A stretch of 64,000 nt of DNA from Pegea sp. RAD2-039 (lineage: Eukaryota; Chordata; Thaliacea; Salpida; Salpidae). Below are positions 29,639 through 42,624 of this stretch, piece by piece. The position numbers were made by a program, and so were the translations under genes. The stretch covers positions 304,182-368,181 of the forward strand of contig JAQGEQ010000344.1 of the NCBI GenBank assembly GCA_034620365.1, in the 5' to 3' direction. Within the stretch, counting starts at the first letter, position 1. Each line of letters begins with the position of its first letter. The notes beneath the pieces were generated by a model. It was not told the origin of the DNA. It was given only the letters and a program-made list of their open reading frames with translations, and ran no database searches.

Positions 29639-32197
29639 TCTCTTCTCGATAATTTTACAACTCTAGTTTTTCTTCTAGATTCACAGAACTCAACTTGAAT
29701 AATTTGTTTAATTCAAACTTCTTAAAACAAATGAATGAACTCTAGTGAAGTTTTCCGTAATCCGTTTTTAAGAAGAAAATTTCATAAAAAAGATGCTGGT
29801 CTCCACTTATTTAATTTAAATACTTAGATGTAGTTTGTGTCTCCACAAATCATTTGATACTGTAGTTACTAAGTCTATGTTTTATCAATAGCATCATAAA
29901 AATATCAAGTTTGCGGAACAATAAAAAGTATTTAGGTAGTAACAAATATTTGACAAATTTCTAAATCGACTTTTTGAAACATTTGAAAGTTTGATGAAAG
30001 TATCTGATTAAAGTCAGTTGAATATGAAAATCAGGAGTTTCAAAAACAGGAGAACCAGATGAAATTAAAAAACTACTTCTTATTTCGATTTAGCCAGTAG
30101 TTTACGAATAGAAGTAGTTAACAAAACTACAAAGAAACATCTGACTTGATCATCGAAAAAAGAAGGTTTAACTTGGACAGTTTTATGAAAATGATATTTT
30201 TATAGTAAAAGATCAAGTGTGAAGATTACATCAAATGTAAGATCATTTTCACTAAATGATCCAACTGTCAATAATGTCTTCTCTAATAAACTGGAATCAT
30301 TAAAAATTGAAGATCTTAAAGCTAAGCAGATGAATTGAATCAATTAGAATCTAATGTCTTTGAGTATTTGTGATGTAGATTCAACCAGCAAATCAGCAAA
30401 CATTTTCCATCTTGCTACTTAAAGAAAGACATAAATCATGATGGCTACAAATTAAAAGAAGTTTTAAGACTCGATTGAAGATTAAAAGAAGATTTGAATC
30501 AGTTTCAGATGAAAATTTATCTAAATTTAACTTCAAATAGTTTTTCATTAAAACTTGTGAAGTAATAATTATTACACAAAGAGTTTGAATTTAATTTTAA
30601 TGAATATTAACATTGATACTAGAAAGGAAAATCTTAATAAATTTCAGATATATTGCTTACAATCAATCAGTAAAATTGGCTAGTGGCTTATTACTAGTTT
30701 ACTTTCATGAAAAGTTTGATTTCGTTTTATGTATTTATCAGAAGAATTTTAAGATTTAAGTATTTATTACTTTAGTCTTTTATATGAAAACAATTTTCTA
30801 ATTTCAATTTTGCTAATTTTTGTGGTTCTATTATTTTGTAGGTTTACAAAAAGGATTTAAAGTAGAAGATGAAGCTAATCAAGTTTCAGTTGTTACTTCT
30901 ACTGCAAGTCGGTGTTGCTCCTATAACGTGTCTGACTAATTGGCAATTTTCAAACAATTTTCTTTCAGTTTTTATCAAGATAAGTTATTCTTTTTTGAGA
31001 AGTAAATGTAAAGTGTATAAATATATTACTAAAAATACTTAATTGTAAAAGTTTAAATAGTATAAGTTTGACTATAAAGTTATTTAAGATATTTTTTAAT
31101 CAATTTAAATAAAGTTTTTTAGAAATTGTGGAACAACTGAAGATACAGAAATTTCGGTTTATGAAATCTTAGCAAAATGTTTTGTTGCTTTCATAGGACG
31201 TTTGGATCAATATTTTCATTAAAAACATCAAACAAAATAGAAAAACTTCAATAAAACTATTTATAAATTGATTATTGTATTTAATGATAAGTGTAAAAAA
31301 CAAAAAAAAAAAGTTATAAATAAGATATTATAAAATAAATGAAATATATACAGCTAGATAACGAATTTGATTCAATTTTCATTCCACAAAATTGACCGAT
31401 AATTAAAAGTTTTAAAGTCTTTTTTAGACCAACAGAAAATTCATGAAATTAATAAAAAGTTTTACAGCATTTTAAGCAAACGTTTTGAAATTATTGTCTT
31501 GCAATAAACTTCTTCTACATTTATCCAAGTCGTTTCGATTTCAACCTAAAGTTGTTTTACTTTAAAAAAATATTTTTCTAAAGCTTACGATGTGTTGATC
31601 ATGAAAAAAAGCTTTAAGTTCTTCAACGAAAAACTTTCCAAATTTTTCATTATCTTTAAAAGAAGCAAAATTTCAAAATTACATTTTTGTAAAAAGAAGT
31701 CCGGAGCTTTTAATGACTTCGTCTTCAGAGAACTCTTTAAGAAGATCAACTCCTTTTCTTATTTAACTTCCAATTTTACGACTTTTTTATGATAAAAATA
31801 AACTTTTTAATGAGATTTATTGAAGTTGAAACTATACTAAAATATTTGAATAAAAAATAGAAATTAAAACAATTGAAAGAACTCAGTCAACAAAAGATAT
31901 CAGAAAGATGTAGATAACATCAGTAGAGAGCAGGATTAAGGAGAGATAGTGAATTTGGTTTGAAGTAATTTCGTGAAAAATCTTCAGGAGTTTCTATCAC
32001 TCGAAACAGGAGTCACTGTTGAATTGAAGTCACGTGAACCGTAAACACTGATGTACATACAAAGATTTATTTCGTAAAGTTGTTTTTTTATGGAATTTTA
32101 TCAAATTTGTTCTTTCGTTGTTGAAATCAGTAAATTTGAATAAAAAATATAATTTTCATCGATGTGCACTATTGCACATAGCTTCGAGACTTTGTTA
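29639..32197. other. intergenic DNA with weak plus-strand coding-like fragments
   Basis: Two short plus-strand stretches look exon-like. One lies at 30842-30939: it follows TTTTGTAG, contains GFKVEDEANQVSVVTSTAS and ends in TAA. The other lies near 30215-30335 and contains SFSLNDPTVNNVFSNKLES. They could not be joined and may be chance. No other feature. Confidence 0.25.
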
Positions 32198-32320
32198 TGA
32201 CGTCATCACGGATGCAAATGTTTACACTAGACAATTCGGCTGCCGCAATGTGGTGAAGAATTGTGTACGTAACAAATAGACGAAGAAGAAGACACAAAGA
32301 TGTCATGGTCGGGTAATTAG
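32198..32320 (+). promoter_or_regulatory. CRE plus octamer, possible promoter and first exon
   Basis: TGACGTCA (32198-32205) is followed 6 nt later by the octamer ATGCAAAT (32212-32219). About 95 nt further on is an ATG reading MSWSG before GGTAATT, which could be a short first exon with a donor. A downstream partner exon was not identified beyond the large minisatellite, so this is only a candidate. Confidence 0.25.
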
Positions 32321-32684
32321 CTTCACTTGATCTAAAATTGGATGCTTAAGAATTTTAAAGAAAGCGCAAAATCGAAACGAAAACACCGAAACAGCGAAAT
32401 AAACAAAACCATGCTTAGAATGCCTCGAAATAGATAAAACTGAACAAAAAGTTTTTTTTTAAAAGCAGTTTTAGCTGAAAAACTCAATTAATGTTTTTTA
32501 TATAAATATTTTATATAAATAAAAAAGTTTGACAATTTTTAGCAACTTATTTGATGTGAATTTTTTTCTAAATAATTAAAACTTGAAAAAAACATAAATA
32601 AAATTTTTCAAGTTTACAATTTTTAATTTATCACATTTCACATAAAAAGAAATATTTTAAACTATGTTGTATACCAAAACCTAG

Positions 32685-35279
32685 CAACATCTCATCAACC
32701 ACCAACAACCATCTCATCAACCATCAACAACCATCTCATCAACCATCAACAACCATCTTATCAACCAGCAACAACCATCTCATCAACCATCAACAACCAT
32801 CTCATCAACCAGCAACAACCATCTCATCAACCATCAACAACCATCTCATCAACCAGCAACAACCATCTCATCAACCATCAACAACCATCTCATCAACCAG
32901 CAACAACCATCTCATCAACCAGCAACAACCATCTCATCAACCATCAACAACCATCTCATCAACCATCAACAACCATCTCATCAACCAGCAACAACCATCT
33001 TATCGACCAGCAACAACCATCTCATCAACCACCAACAACTATCTCACCAACTAGCAACAACCATCTCATAACCGGCAACAACCATCTCATCAACCATCAA
33101 CAACCATCTAATCAACCACCAACAACCATCTCATCAACCATCAACAACCATCTCATCAACCAGCAACAGCCATCAACAACCATCTCATCAACCATCAACA
33201 ACCATCCTATCGACCAGCAACAACCATCTCATAACCAGCAACAACTATCTCACCAACCAGCAACAACCATTTCATCAACCAGCAACAACCATCTCATAAC
33301 CATCAACAACCATCTCATCAACCATCAACAACCATCTCATCAACCACCAACAACTATCTCACCAACCAGCAACAACCATCTCATAACCAGCAACAACCAT
33401 CTTATCAACCATCAACAACCATTTCATCAACTATCAACAACCATCTCATCAACCAGCAACAACCATCTCATCAACCATCATCAACCATCTCATCAACCAT
33501 CAACAACCATCTCATCAACCAGCAACAACCATCTCATCAACCATCAACAACCATCTCATCAACCATCAACAACCATCTCATCAACCAGCAACAACTATCT
33601 CATCAACCAGCAACAACCATTTCATCAACCAGCAACAACCATCTCATCAACCAGCAACAACCATCTCATCAACCAGCAACAACCATCTCATCAACCAGCA
33701 ACAACCATCTCATCAACCAGCAACAACCATCTCATCAACCATCAACAACCATCTCATCAGCCAGCAACAACTATCTCATCAACCAGCAACAACTATCTCA
33801 TCAACCAGCAACAACCATTTCATCAACCAGCAACAACCATTTCATCAACCAGCAACAACCATCTCATCAACCAGCAACAACCATCTCATCAACCAGCAAC
33901 AACCATCTCATCAACCAGCAACAACCATCTCATCAACCAGCAACAACCATCTCATCAACCATCAACAACCATCTCATCAGCCAGCAACAACTATCTCATC
34001 AACCAGCAACAACCATTTCATCAACCAGCAACAACCATCTCATCAACCAGCAACAACCATCTCATCAACCAGCAACAACCATCTCATCAACCATCAACAA
34101 CCATCTCATCAACCAGCAACAACCATCTCATCAACCATCAACAACCATCTCATCAACCAGCAACAACCATCTCATCAACCAGCAACAACCATCTCATCAA
34201 CCAGCAACAACCATCTTATCGACCAGCAACAACCATCTCATCAACCAGCAACAACCATCTCATCAACCAGCAACAACCATTTCATCAACCACCAACAACC
34301 ATCTCATCAACCATCAACAACCATCTCATCAACCAGGAACAACCATTTCATCAACCAGCAACAACCATCTCATCAACCAGCAACAACCATCTCATCAACC
34401 ATCAACAACCATCTTATCGACCAGCAACAACCATCTCATAACCAGCAACAACTATCTCACCAACCACCAACAACTATCTCACCAACCACCAACAACCATT
34501 TCATCAACCAGCAACAACCATCTCATCAACCAGCAACAACCATCTCATCAACCACCAACAACTATCTCACCAACCACCAACAACCATCTCATAACCAGCA
34601 ACAACCATCTCATCAACCATCAACAACCATTTCATCAACCATCAACAACCATCTCATCAACCAGCAACAACCATCTCATCAACCATCATCAACCATCTCA
34701 TCAACCATCAACAACCATCTCATCAACCAGCAACAACCATCTCATCAACCATCAACAACCATCTCATCAACCAGCAACAACCATCTCATCAACCAGCAAC
34801 AACCATCTCATCAACCATCAACAACCATCTCATCAACCATCAACAACCATCTCATCAACCATCAACAACTATCTCATCAACCAGCAACAACCATCTCATT
34901 AACCAGCAACAACCATCTCATCAACCAGCAACAACCATCTCATAAACCACCAACAACCATCTCATCAACCAGCAACAACCATCTCATCAACCATCAACAA
35001 CCATCTCATCAACCATCAACAACCATCTCATCAACCAGCAACAACCATCTCATCAACCAGCAACAACCATCTCATCAACCACCAACAACCATCTCATCAA
35101 CCATCAACAACCATCTCATCAACCAGCAACAACCATCTCATCAACCAGCAACAACCATCTCATCAACCATCAACAACCATCTCATCAACCATCAACAACC
35201 ATCTCATCAACCATCAACAACTATCTCATCAACCATCAACAACCATCTCATCAACCAGCAACAACCATCTCATCAACCA
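32685..35279. repeat. 22-nt minisatellite (CATCTCATCAACCAGCAACAAC)n
   Basis: About 118 copies of a 22-nt unit, CATCTCATCAACCAGCAACAAC. The common alternative has CAT for CAG in the middle, and rarer units have CAC, TTATCG or ACTATCTCACC. Runs of the CAG type are interspersed with CAT types, and longer blocks recur, so the array probably grew by unequal exchange of multi-unit blocks. Confidence 0.97.
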
Positions 35280-36000
35280 ACTTGCAGTGGTGTTAGCGAT
35301 GGAGCTTTCTTTTATCACACTTGGCTGGTTTTGATAAGGTCTTCGACCTCTTGACCGATGAAGACAAACTTCTTTGCTTCATTTAGAAGAAAGTATGCGC
35401 GCAATGAAGCTTAACAAGGGCTGATTGTCGTAATCAACAAACTGCTTCGCCCCTGTCCCACTAGTGACGTCACATTTCGATTACATGTACCGGGGAATTC
35501 CCTAAAATGCAAGTGGTTGTAAATACAAAGCAATATTGGGCTTTGCTTTTGTTGTTGTTTGTTTTTCGCTTCAAATGATCACAGGAAAGGGGGAAGTACC
35601 ATGATTGACGCACTAATGCCTTCCCTAATCGAATTAGTGAAGCGTAAAGTGTCCAAAACAAACAGTAATCAGCCTTCATTACAAGATCATCAGCAGATTG
35701 GTGGTTGGCGGTGCATGCAGCTGTGCAAGCCACTCATAATTTATCACTGATATTGTCGGGGCTTTCCCAACACTGAAACCAACTTGCTGTTAACTTTAAG
35801 TATAAAACCACTCATGTAAACCATTGATGACGTCACTGATCTTTTCTTGTGGGTTTGAACTTACTTAGCGACGATGTGATGACGTCACAGCTGCCAGCGG
35901 CTCACGATTTTTTGAATACATTCTGAAATGGTTTGAAGTTAGAATTGAACTTTATTGAGTGAGTTGTCATAACAACGGAAGATATCGAGTAACATTGCTC
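35280..36000. other. GC-richer patch, unassigned, with three TGACGTCA sites
   Basis: The sequence is distinctly less AT-rich than its surroundings up to about 35750. One plus-strand stretch directly after the minisatellite (from about 35296) reads SHLAGFDKVFDLLTDEDK before a TAG. The minus strand is open for about 85 codons at 35733-35470. Neither can be assigned. TGACGTCA occurs near 35464, 35827 and 35880. A gene is possible but not demonstrated. Confidence 0.3.
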
Positions 36001-37423
36001 ATATATAAATTGATCAAATGATCGAAATATAAATTAGCTGGAGATGGTTTCAGATTGCAACTAAAACTTTAAAAGAATCCCTGATTAATATGATCTGATG
36101 TCGGAGAGTTTTCAGTAAGATTCGTTGATAGAAATGAGGTGGGTAGGATGTTAAACAGTTTAACTGTGGCTGAAACTTGACAACGTGATAAACAAACTCT
36201 TCAATTGAAAACAGTTCTTCATGTAAACATTTATTTTGAGTTTTTCTTTTGCTCTTTGGTCAATATTGAATCATTTAAAAGAAGTAAAGACCACCCTTTA
36301 GTCGTTGCTTCAGACTTCGGCCAAAACTTTTCAGATTCACTAACGAAGCAAGTAAAGAAGGGGGTCACGTGATTAGAACAATAAGCGGAAAGCTACAAGA
36401 GAAGAAACGAAGGTGGGGAGAGGGAGGGGGTTACAACATCATCATTGTACAGTCACGTCTACCTTAAAGTATTCCTCTGAACCTTTTCTGATCCTCTTTT
36501 AATCAAATCCTTCAGTTCTCTATCTTGAACATTTCTAAGTTTGAAATTTTGGAAGCAAAGTAAATGTGATCTTCAATTTATCTTAAAAATAGATCTTCTT
36601 TTGGAGCTAATCTTTAAATAATGAAAAATTTGCTGAAAGATTTGCTGAATTAGAAAAGTTTTTATAAAAAGCTTCCAAGCAAAAGTCTGAAAGAAAAAGA
36701 TTTAAGTGAAGAAAGAATTGTTTATTTGAAAGTTGCTTTTGTTGAACTTGTTGTTTCCATCAAATAATTAGCATGACATTATGATGGTAAAAGATTTTGA
36801 AAGATTACTAAAGCCCACATAAAGTTGACAAATTACAATTATTTCCTTTTTCTTATTTGACATTTTTTGTCAAGGGTCGGATTTCTATTTTCCCGTCTAT
36901 TTTTGGCTATTCTCAATGATGAGAATTTAGGTTGCATTCCTAATATTTCTCATCTGTTGATTTTTCAACTTTTTGTTTTTCTTAGAAATCAACTCCTAAT
37001 TTTTCTTCAACTTTTACCTACAGACTTCTGTTTATTTTGAGTAAATAAACTTCAAATTTCGACTCAATCTTCAAAGTTAGAGTGAAAGCTCTTCCACTGT
37101 AAGTAAATATCTCGTTGACTCCAATAATGATGTCAGTATTCGTTTTTTATGTTCGTTCTTGCACCAAAGTTTTTGTGAATTTAGTGAAAGCTTTTAGTTG
37201 TTGTAAGCAGAAAGTTGATCTTAAAAAGAATTTGAAGAAGTTTTTGAAGCAATTGAATGAAAACTAGAAAATCTTCTCTATGAGACTGACTGTTGAAAAA
37301 CTCTTCGATTTGTTGTCAAAATTGCTGACTTTAACTCAACACAAACATGATGAACTTGAAGCTGCTTGTTGATACTTCAATTTAAACTCAACAAACACGT
37401 GACCTTTTTGATATTCTTGTAAT
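36001..37423. other. intergenic DNA
   Basis: No gene recognised. A purine-rich patch near 36361-36440 includes GGTCACGTGATT and a G-rich run. The rest is AT-rich. Confidence 0.4.
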
Positions 37424-37879
37424 TTAATAAGCAGACAGCAAATTTATTTCAAAAATTTTCTCAGCTTTCGACAAAATAGAAATAGAAGTCTTCACTGAGA
37501 TTAAATTTGATCCAAAACCTTTTTTAGGAATTTCATAAGTGGTCGATTTGACTAATTTGGGCTTTGATGAAAATTGTTGGTTCAATTGAAAGAAGATCTG
37601 AGTTGGTTTAGTGGTTTGCTTTGTTTGTTCGTTCACTTTCAATTCTGCTTTGACTAATTTGTCTTAGGTACACATTAAAAGTGAATCTAACTTCTAATCT
37701 AAAAGCAAACATTTAAATCCATAGCGTTTTCGAGCTCTCCTAATAAATAACCAACGTAATATAATGAGAAGCCAATGAGGACTTAGTAAATCATCCAACA
37801 GTTTTACACTCGAATGCTTGCTTGCTGGTTCTTCGTTTTTCGTGCAGCTTTTGTAAAGTTGAGTAAATAACAGTTTCAT
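37424..37879 (-). CDS. hypothetical 135-residue protein, two exons
   Basis: Two minus-strand exons, 37879-37711 and 37662-37424, are separated by a 48-nt GT-AG intron and join in phase. The start is the first ATG; an in-frame GTG lies 15 nt further upstream. The product has a hydrophobic segment (HWLLIILRWLFI) followed by a basic run RRARKRYG, then a Lys/Thr-rich part with two KLVK motifs. No family is recognised. It would diverge from the LRR receptor gene, with the palindromes at 38104 and 38215 between them. Confidence 0.3.
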
Positions 37880-38103
37880 AATGAATGGAAACACTAAAAA
37901 GCGCTTTTGTTAATTTGGCGCTAATTTAATAACTGAAAATTGAATTTCGATGAAAAACGAAAATATTTTTTCGCCAATAATTTTAATCGGAACGAATTAA
38001 AAAGCGAATTCAGTTTTGTTAGTAGCTCGATGGTTGTTATGACAACCTTACAGATAGACAAAGATGACCGAAACATCATAACAAGTAAAAACGTCATCGA
38101 TTG

Positions 38104-38222
38104 TGACGTCACTTTCCGACGATTCAAATGAAGTTGAGAAGAACTGAATAATGGCGCTTTTACTTCGATTATCAATCATAGCGTTGTCATAGAAACAAAT
38201 GATGTTAGCTGATATGACGTCA
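38104..38222. promoter_or_regulatory. paired TGACGTCA sites upstream of the LRR receptor
   Basis: TGACGTCA at 38104-38111 and 38215-38222, in a GC-richer patch about 0.8 kb upstream of the LRR receptor start. It may be a bidirectional CRE promoter shared with the minus-strand hypothetical gene. A role is inferred from position only, since the same motif also occurs in exons and introns here. Confidence 0.35.
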
Positions 38223-38995
38223 TAGTTTCTTCATCATTGCATCGTGTCTTTTGCTGCTACGATTTAGCGATCACTGGAAGCAGTGAAGCGGAACACAAAC
38301 TCAGTCATCCAATCAAACTCTCTTTTTTTCTCTTCTCTCAAATCTTCGAAAAACTCAGATTTTTGAACGAAAATATTTTTTATTTTTCTTCACAAGTTGA
38401 AGTTTGTTGAAATTCAATCCTCTTGTAAGTTGCAAATTGTAAGAAGTTGATAAATGAGTGAGCTACTCCAGAAAACGTGTTTGTGAATGGATGCTAGCTC
38501 TTGTGGATCTTTGATAATCTCATCAAAGATTAATTCAGTGATTTTAAAGGTTTTTATTTTTGAAGGTTGTTGAAGTAGATTTTTTAGTCGATAATTTCAG
38601 AGGTAATCAGTTTTACTTTCAATCATTTTTCTTTTATTAAAAATTTATTAATTACAAGTTAATTGCTTGTCAGAAATCTACTAATAACTTGTTGCTAGTT
38701 ATAAGTGATTGTAAGAAACTTTAGTTTCTATGAAAGTACTAGCAAATGAAGATGTGTTAACAGATGTAAATGCTTCGCTTACAAACGCTACAAACGCTAC
38801 AAGTTTGTAAATTACTTTATCAGATCTTAGATAGCGATCAGTTTATCAACTTAAAAAGACAATTGTCGATTTTTAAGTTCAATTATTTAGATAACATCAA
38901 AGCTTAAGAAGTTTCATGTTTCACGACGTATGCTTCAGAAATATTTATTATTCATAAAATAATCATTTGAATCATTTGTTAGTTTCACCTTCAAA

Positions 38996-41866
38996 ATGAG
39001 AATTTATATTTTTATTGCTGTTCTCTTCTATCTGGTATTTTACGTGAAGACGTGTCCTTCTGGATGTAACACTTGTACAAGTCGCGAAATTTGGTGTGGA
39101 AACGCACACCTTAAACAATTTCCATCTAATATCCCAGCTAACATCAGTTTGTTGTATATGGTCGGCAACTCAATCTCAGCTATTCCAGATGAAGCCATGT
39201 TCAGTTTTCGTAAGGTAAGTGGATTTGGCGCGTAAAAAACTCTCTCTTTTTCGATAAGTACTTTCAAGTACCTCAAAACTGAACGCTTTCATTTACTTGA
39301 CGGTATTGAAAGTCCGTTTTTCAATCTAATGTGTTCACTCACAAACCAAATTGAATAATCACTACAAGCATGTCTCGTAACAGCAGCAAGTCTACCCCCC
39401 CAAATCCGTGCAAACCTCATTTGCGCAGATAATTGCAAAAGAAAACATGAAGAGAAACTGATGAAATTGTCTGACTCTGTACACTAGAGGTCGTTGTAAC
39501 AACAGACTTTTTGTTTAGACTTTGAAGACCTGGTATATGTTCAAAAACCAACTGAAATATGAAGGAATCGGCAAACAGGGATTCCGTCAATTAATCTTCC
39601 TTCAATCTCTCGACTTAAGTTGGAACTTTTTCACTAGCATCAGAGCTGATATGTTCGCAGGTATGATGACGTCATCATTCAATGAATTGTTGATGACGTC
39701 ACTTCTTTGATAGGAATGAGAACGCTACGTGAACTGTACATGAAGAATAATCGAATTTCTCGAATCTATCCTGAAGCATTTGCAAATATGACAAGTCTTC
39801 GTGATCTACAACTAACTGGAAACAGAATTGTTTCTGTTCCGCTGTTAACTGGAATTCCAGCTCTTTTACGTCTGTATTTGGATAATAATGAAATCAAAAC
39901 AATTGGTTACAGCTTTATCAAGTTACCACATCTCTCAGAGTTATCAGTCAGTCACACTGATGACGTCATCAATCGATTAACACTCGGTGATTACAGGTTG
40001 CAGGGAATCGTCTTCAAAAGCTAGAAGCAGACGCTTTCGCGGAACAGAGCGAAATTTCGTGGCTTAATGTTAGTAACAACCTCTTTAAAGTGTCTCCGTC
40101 AGCTATCAGGTAAGATACATCACATCGCCGTTCCGCATCACTAATTTTCGACTTCCAGCAACTTCAGTCAGCTCCGAGGACTCTATTTGAGTGGAAATCC
40201 GATTTCACGTCTTCCTGCTGATCTCTTAGCAAATGCAAATCCTATCAAAGTTCTCGATATCAGCGCGATGCAGCTGACGTCATTGGAAAGCGGATTTCTG
40301 CCACGTGGTCGTATTCTCAACACTATTCGAATCGGGGAAAACCCCTGGACATGTGATTGTCATTTGCGTCATCTTCTCGACTTTATTACGTGAGTGATGA
40401 CGTCATCATCACGTTCAACTTCATCGAGCTGTTTTTGTAGCGAGTTGAAAGACTCTTTTAATGACCTCTCGGAGGCAAAATGCGCCCGACCCCCTTCAAA
40501 GCGAGGATTGCTCCTCAAAGATCTTCAGCTTTCAGATCTTGGATGCAAGGAGACGTACGTTTTCCTGATTCTCATTCTCATCTTAATCTCCATCTTTTAC
40601 AGAGAGCAATCTGAATCCAAGAACGAAGATCCTTGCTCCTTAGTCACGTGCTTGAACGGAGGATTTTGTGTCATCGATGGGATTACAGCGAGCTGTAAAT
40701 GCGCCACTGGGTGGCGTGGAAGAACTTGTAGCGATCGAATCATGATTAACTCAATTACGTCACCAACAAATCAATCAGAAGATGAAGATCTTCAAGACAC
40801 ACTTTTATTAGAAAAAGATTCGATCACAGTTGACAGTGTGACTATCCAAGTGCCCCAGCTGGGGGCTGAGTATCTCATTCGTGTCCTTGAGTTAACTGAT
40901 GATCGCGGAGGACTTCTCGAACGTCAAAGTTATCACATTCGACCAATTAAACGCAATCAGCGTGTCTCAGGACTTGCTTCAGGTGCTACTTACAAAGTCT
41001 GTCTCGTATCGCTACTTGCTCCTTCTGATAAGCTTTGTAGCACGATCCAAACTTCGATTCAATCAACTACGTCATCAGTTGTCGTGGAAACATTCACTCA
41101 ACAAAAAATAGTAGTTGATGAGAAAGATGGTGGATCTGATACAGAAGAAGATCGGGAAAAAACGCAGATTTTTGCCGGAGTTGGAGCTGCTTCACGCGGC
41201 GAACCTTCCAATTTTCTCGATCATCACAATCAATCAGTTTATCTGTTAGTCGGGGCAGGAATTGGTGCCCTTGTGATACTTGTATCAGGCGCCTTAATCT
41301 TTCTCTTCCTCCGTAATAAAAAGAAGAAGATTGCCTCTTCTAAGCTTCAACAGATGTCGCCTCTCGAGAAGCGATTACGTCACCCGTCACCATCTCGGTT
41401 TCCTGCTCATTATCCAAATGGGTCTTTAGGTCGAAGTAGCATTTCAGGGGGCAGTACAGTTGGTCACGTGACCAGCCAACCTTTGTTGCTACTAGAACGT
41501 TCCTCGCCCCTCAACCTCGCCCCTGCGCCCAACAATGACGTCACAGATGAGTATGTTGCCATGGCAGGAAAAGGGCAGCAAACTTCTATGTCCAGGTCTG
41601 TCTATTTTTACGGTCCTACACATCCAAATGAGATGTCAGGTCGGAGTCACACCCCTATTTGTCCCCCTGACCCCTACCGTACGTCACCACTTGTAACGTC
41701 GCGAATTAACGGCTCATACGCGACTACTATGACGTCACTGGTGGCTGGAGGGGGCGCGGAAACGAAACCGCTTCGTCAAAGTCTTCTCACCAAATCGTCG
41801 ATTACGTCATGCACTATTCCGGAGTGCTACTCGAGAAACGCGATGACGTCATCAGTAGTGGAGTGA
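38996..41866 (+). CDS. vasorin-like LRR/EGF/FNIII single-pass receptor
   Basis: Type I membrane protein of 771 residues. Seven exons: 38996-39214, 39519-39660, 39714-39946, 39997-40109, 40159-40389, 40441-40554 and 40603-41866; all phases agree. Domains in order: signal peptide (MRIYIFIAVLFYLVFYVKT), Cys-rich LRRNT cap (CPSGCNTC), about eight leucine-rich repeats with repeats such as LRDLQLTGNRI and LRGLYLSGNPI, LRRCT cap (NPWTCDCHLRHLL), an EGF module (CSLVTCLNGGFCVIDG...CATGWRGRTC), an FNIII-like region, one membrane helix near residues 563-586 and a tail of about 185 residues. Vertebrate vasorin has this same order and binds TGF-beta; ligand binding here is not shown. Introns 39661-39713 (two copies), 39947-39996 and 40390-40440 contain TGACGTCA. 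Intron 40555-40602 is 48 nt, stop-free and hydrophobic when translated, so it can be mistaken for a membrane helix. Confidence 0.88.
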
Positions 41867-41914
41867 AGACTTTCAAAATTGTGATTTAATAATCAAAGCT
41901 AAGTAACAAGTTGA

Positions 41915-41997
41915 TGACGTCATCATTTCTGAGATGATTTGATGAGTTGTGACGTCATCACAAGCTGCAAGCAGTGTACGTGTCACCAATGACGTCA
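41915..41997. promoter_or_regulatory. three TGACGTCA palindromes between convergent genes
   Basis: Three sites within 83 nt, starting 49 nt after the LRR receptor stop. The next gene to the right ends here too (it is on the minus strand), so this is not a promoter position for either neighbour. Confidence 0.4.
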
Positions 41998-42624
41998 TCA
42001 CTTCTCACTGTTTTTCGTTTTTTGAATATTCGAGAAATTTCGAACTTTTCATTTGTTTCAAATTGAATTGTGAAAAAAAATTTGCAAAAATGTTTTGGAA
42101 ACACTGCCTACAAGGCTGATTGAAATTGATTTTAGTAAATATTTCAGACTATTAAGAAATGTCAATTCTGATTTATTTCAAAATTACTTTTTACTATTTA
42201 TTGATAAATTTTAGTTTTTGGCGAAATTTTTTCCCTAATTTCAACAAAAACTGAATTTGAATGTAATCTTGAATTTGTTCGCTACTAATATTTCTATTTC
42301 ATTAAAAAAATATCTAATTTTATTGTTATAATAAAAGCAAGCTTGAAAAGCAGCCTAGCTAGAATTCAAATAGTTTTTAATTAAAAGTGTTTAAGATAAA
42401 CTTTTATGAAATAAAACAAATGCAAGTTCAACAACAATTTTTTATTAAACTGCTAGATGGCGATACAGAGTAGTTTAATCTGTTTGACTAACTAAAAATA
42501 AACTGAACAATTTTTAGCTTTTATAACTCACTAGAAAACTAAAACAAAACAAGAAAAGCTATTTGTTGTTGAGATAAAGTTTCGCGAAGATCTACAAATT
42601 AGACAGCTTCTTGTACTTAACTTT
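41998..42624. other. convergent intergenic DNA
   Basis: AT-rich DNA between the 3' ends of the LRR receptor and the minus-strand SLC5 gene. It should hold both poly(A) sites. No other feature. Confidence 0.45.

Noticed and set aside
37921..38175. Open frames on both strands upstream of the LRR receptor
   Set aside because: No start context, splice partners or recognisable pattern; the region is better explained as promoter DNA with two palindromes.
40394..40602. Transmembrane helix before the EGF module of the LRR receptor
   Set aside because: The hydrophobic stretch is a 48-nt intron with GTACGT donor and TTTTACAG acceptor; removing it keeps frame and yields a normal LRRCT-EGF junction.
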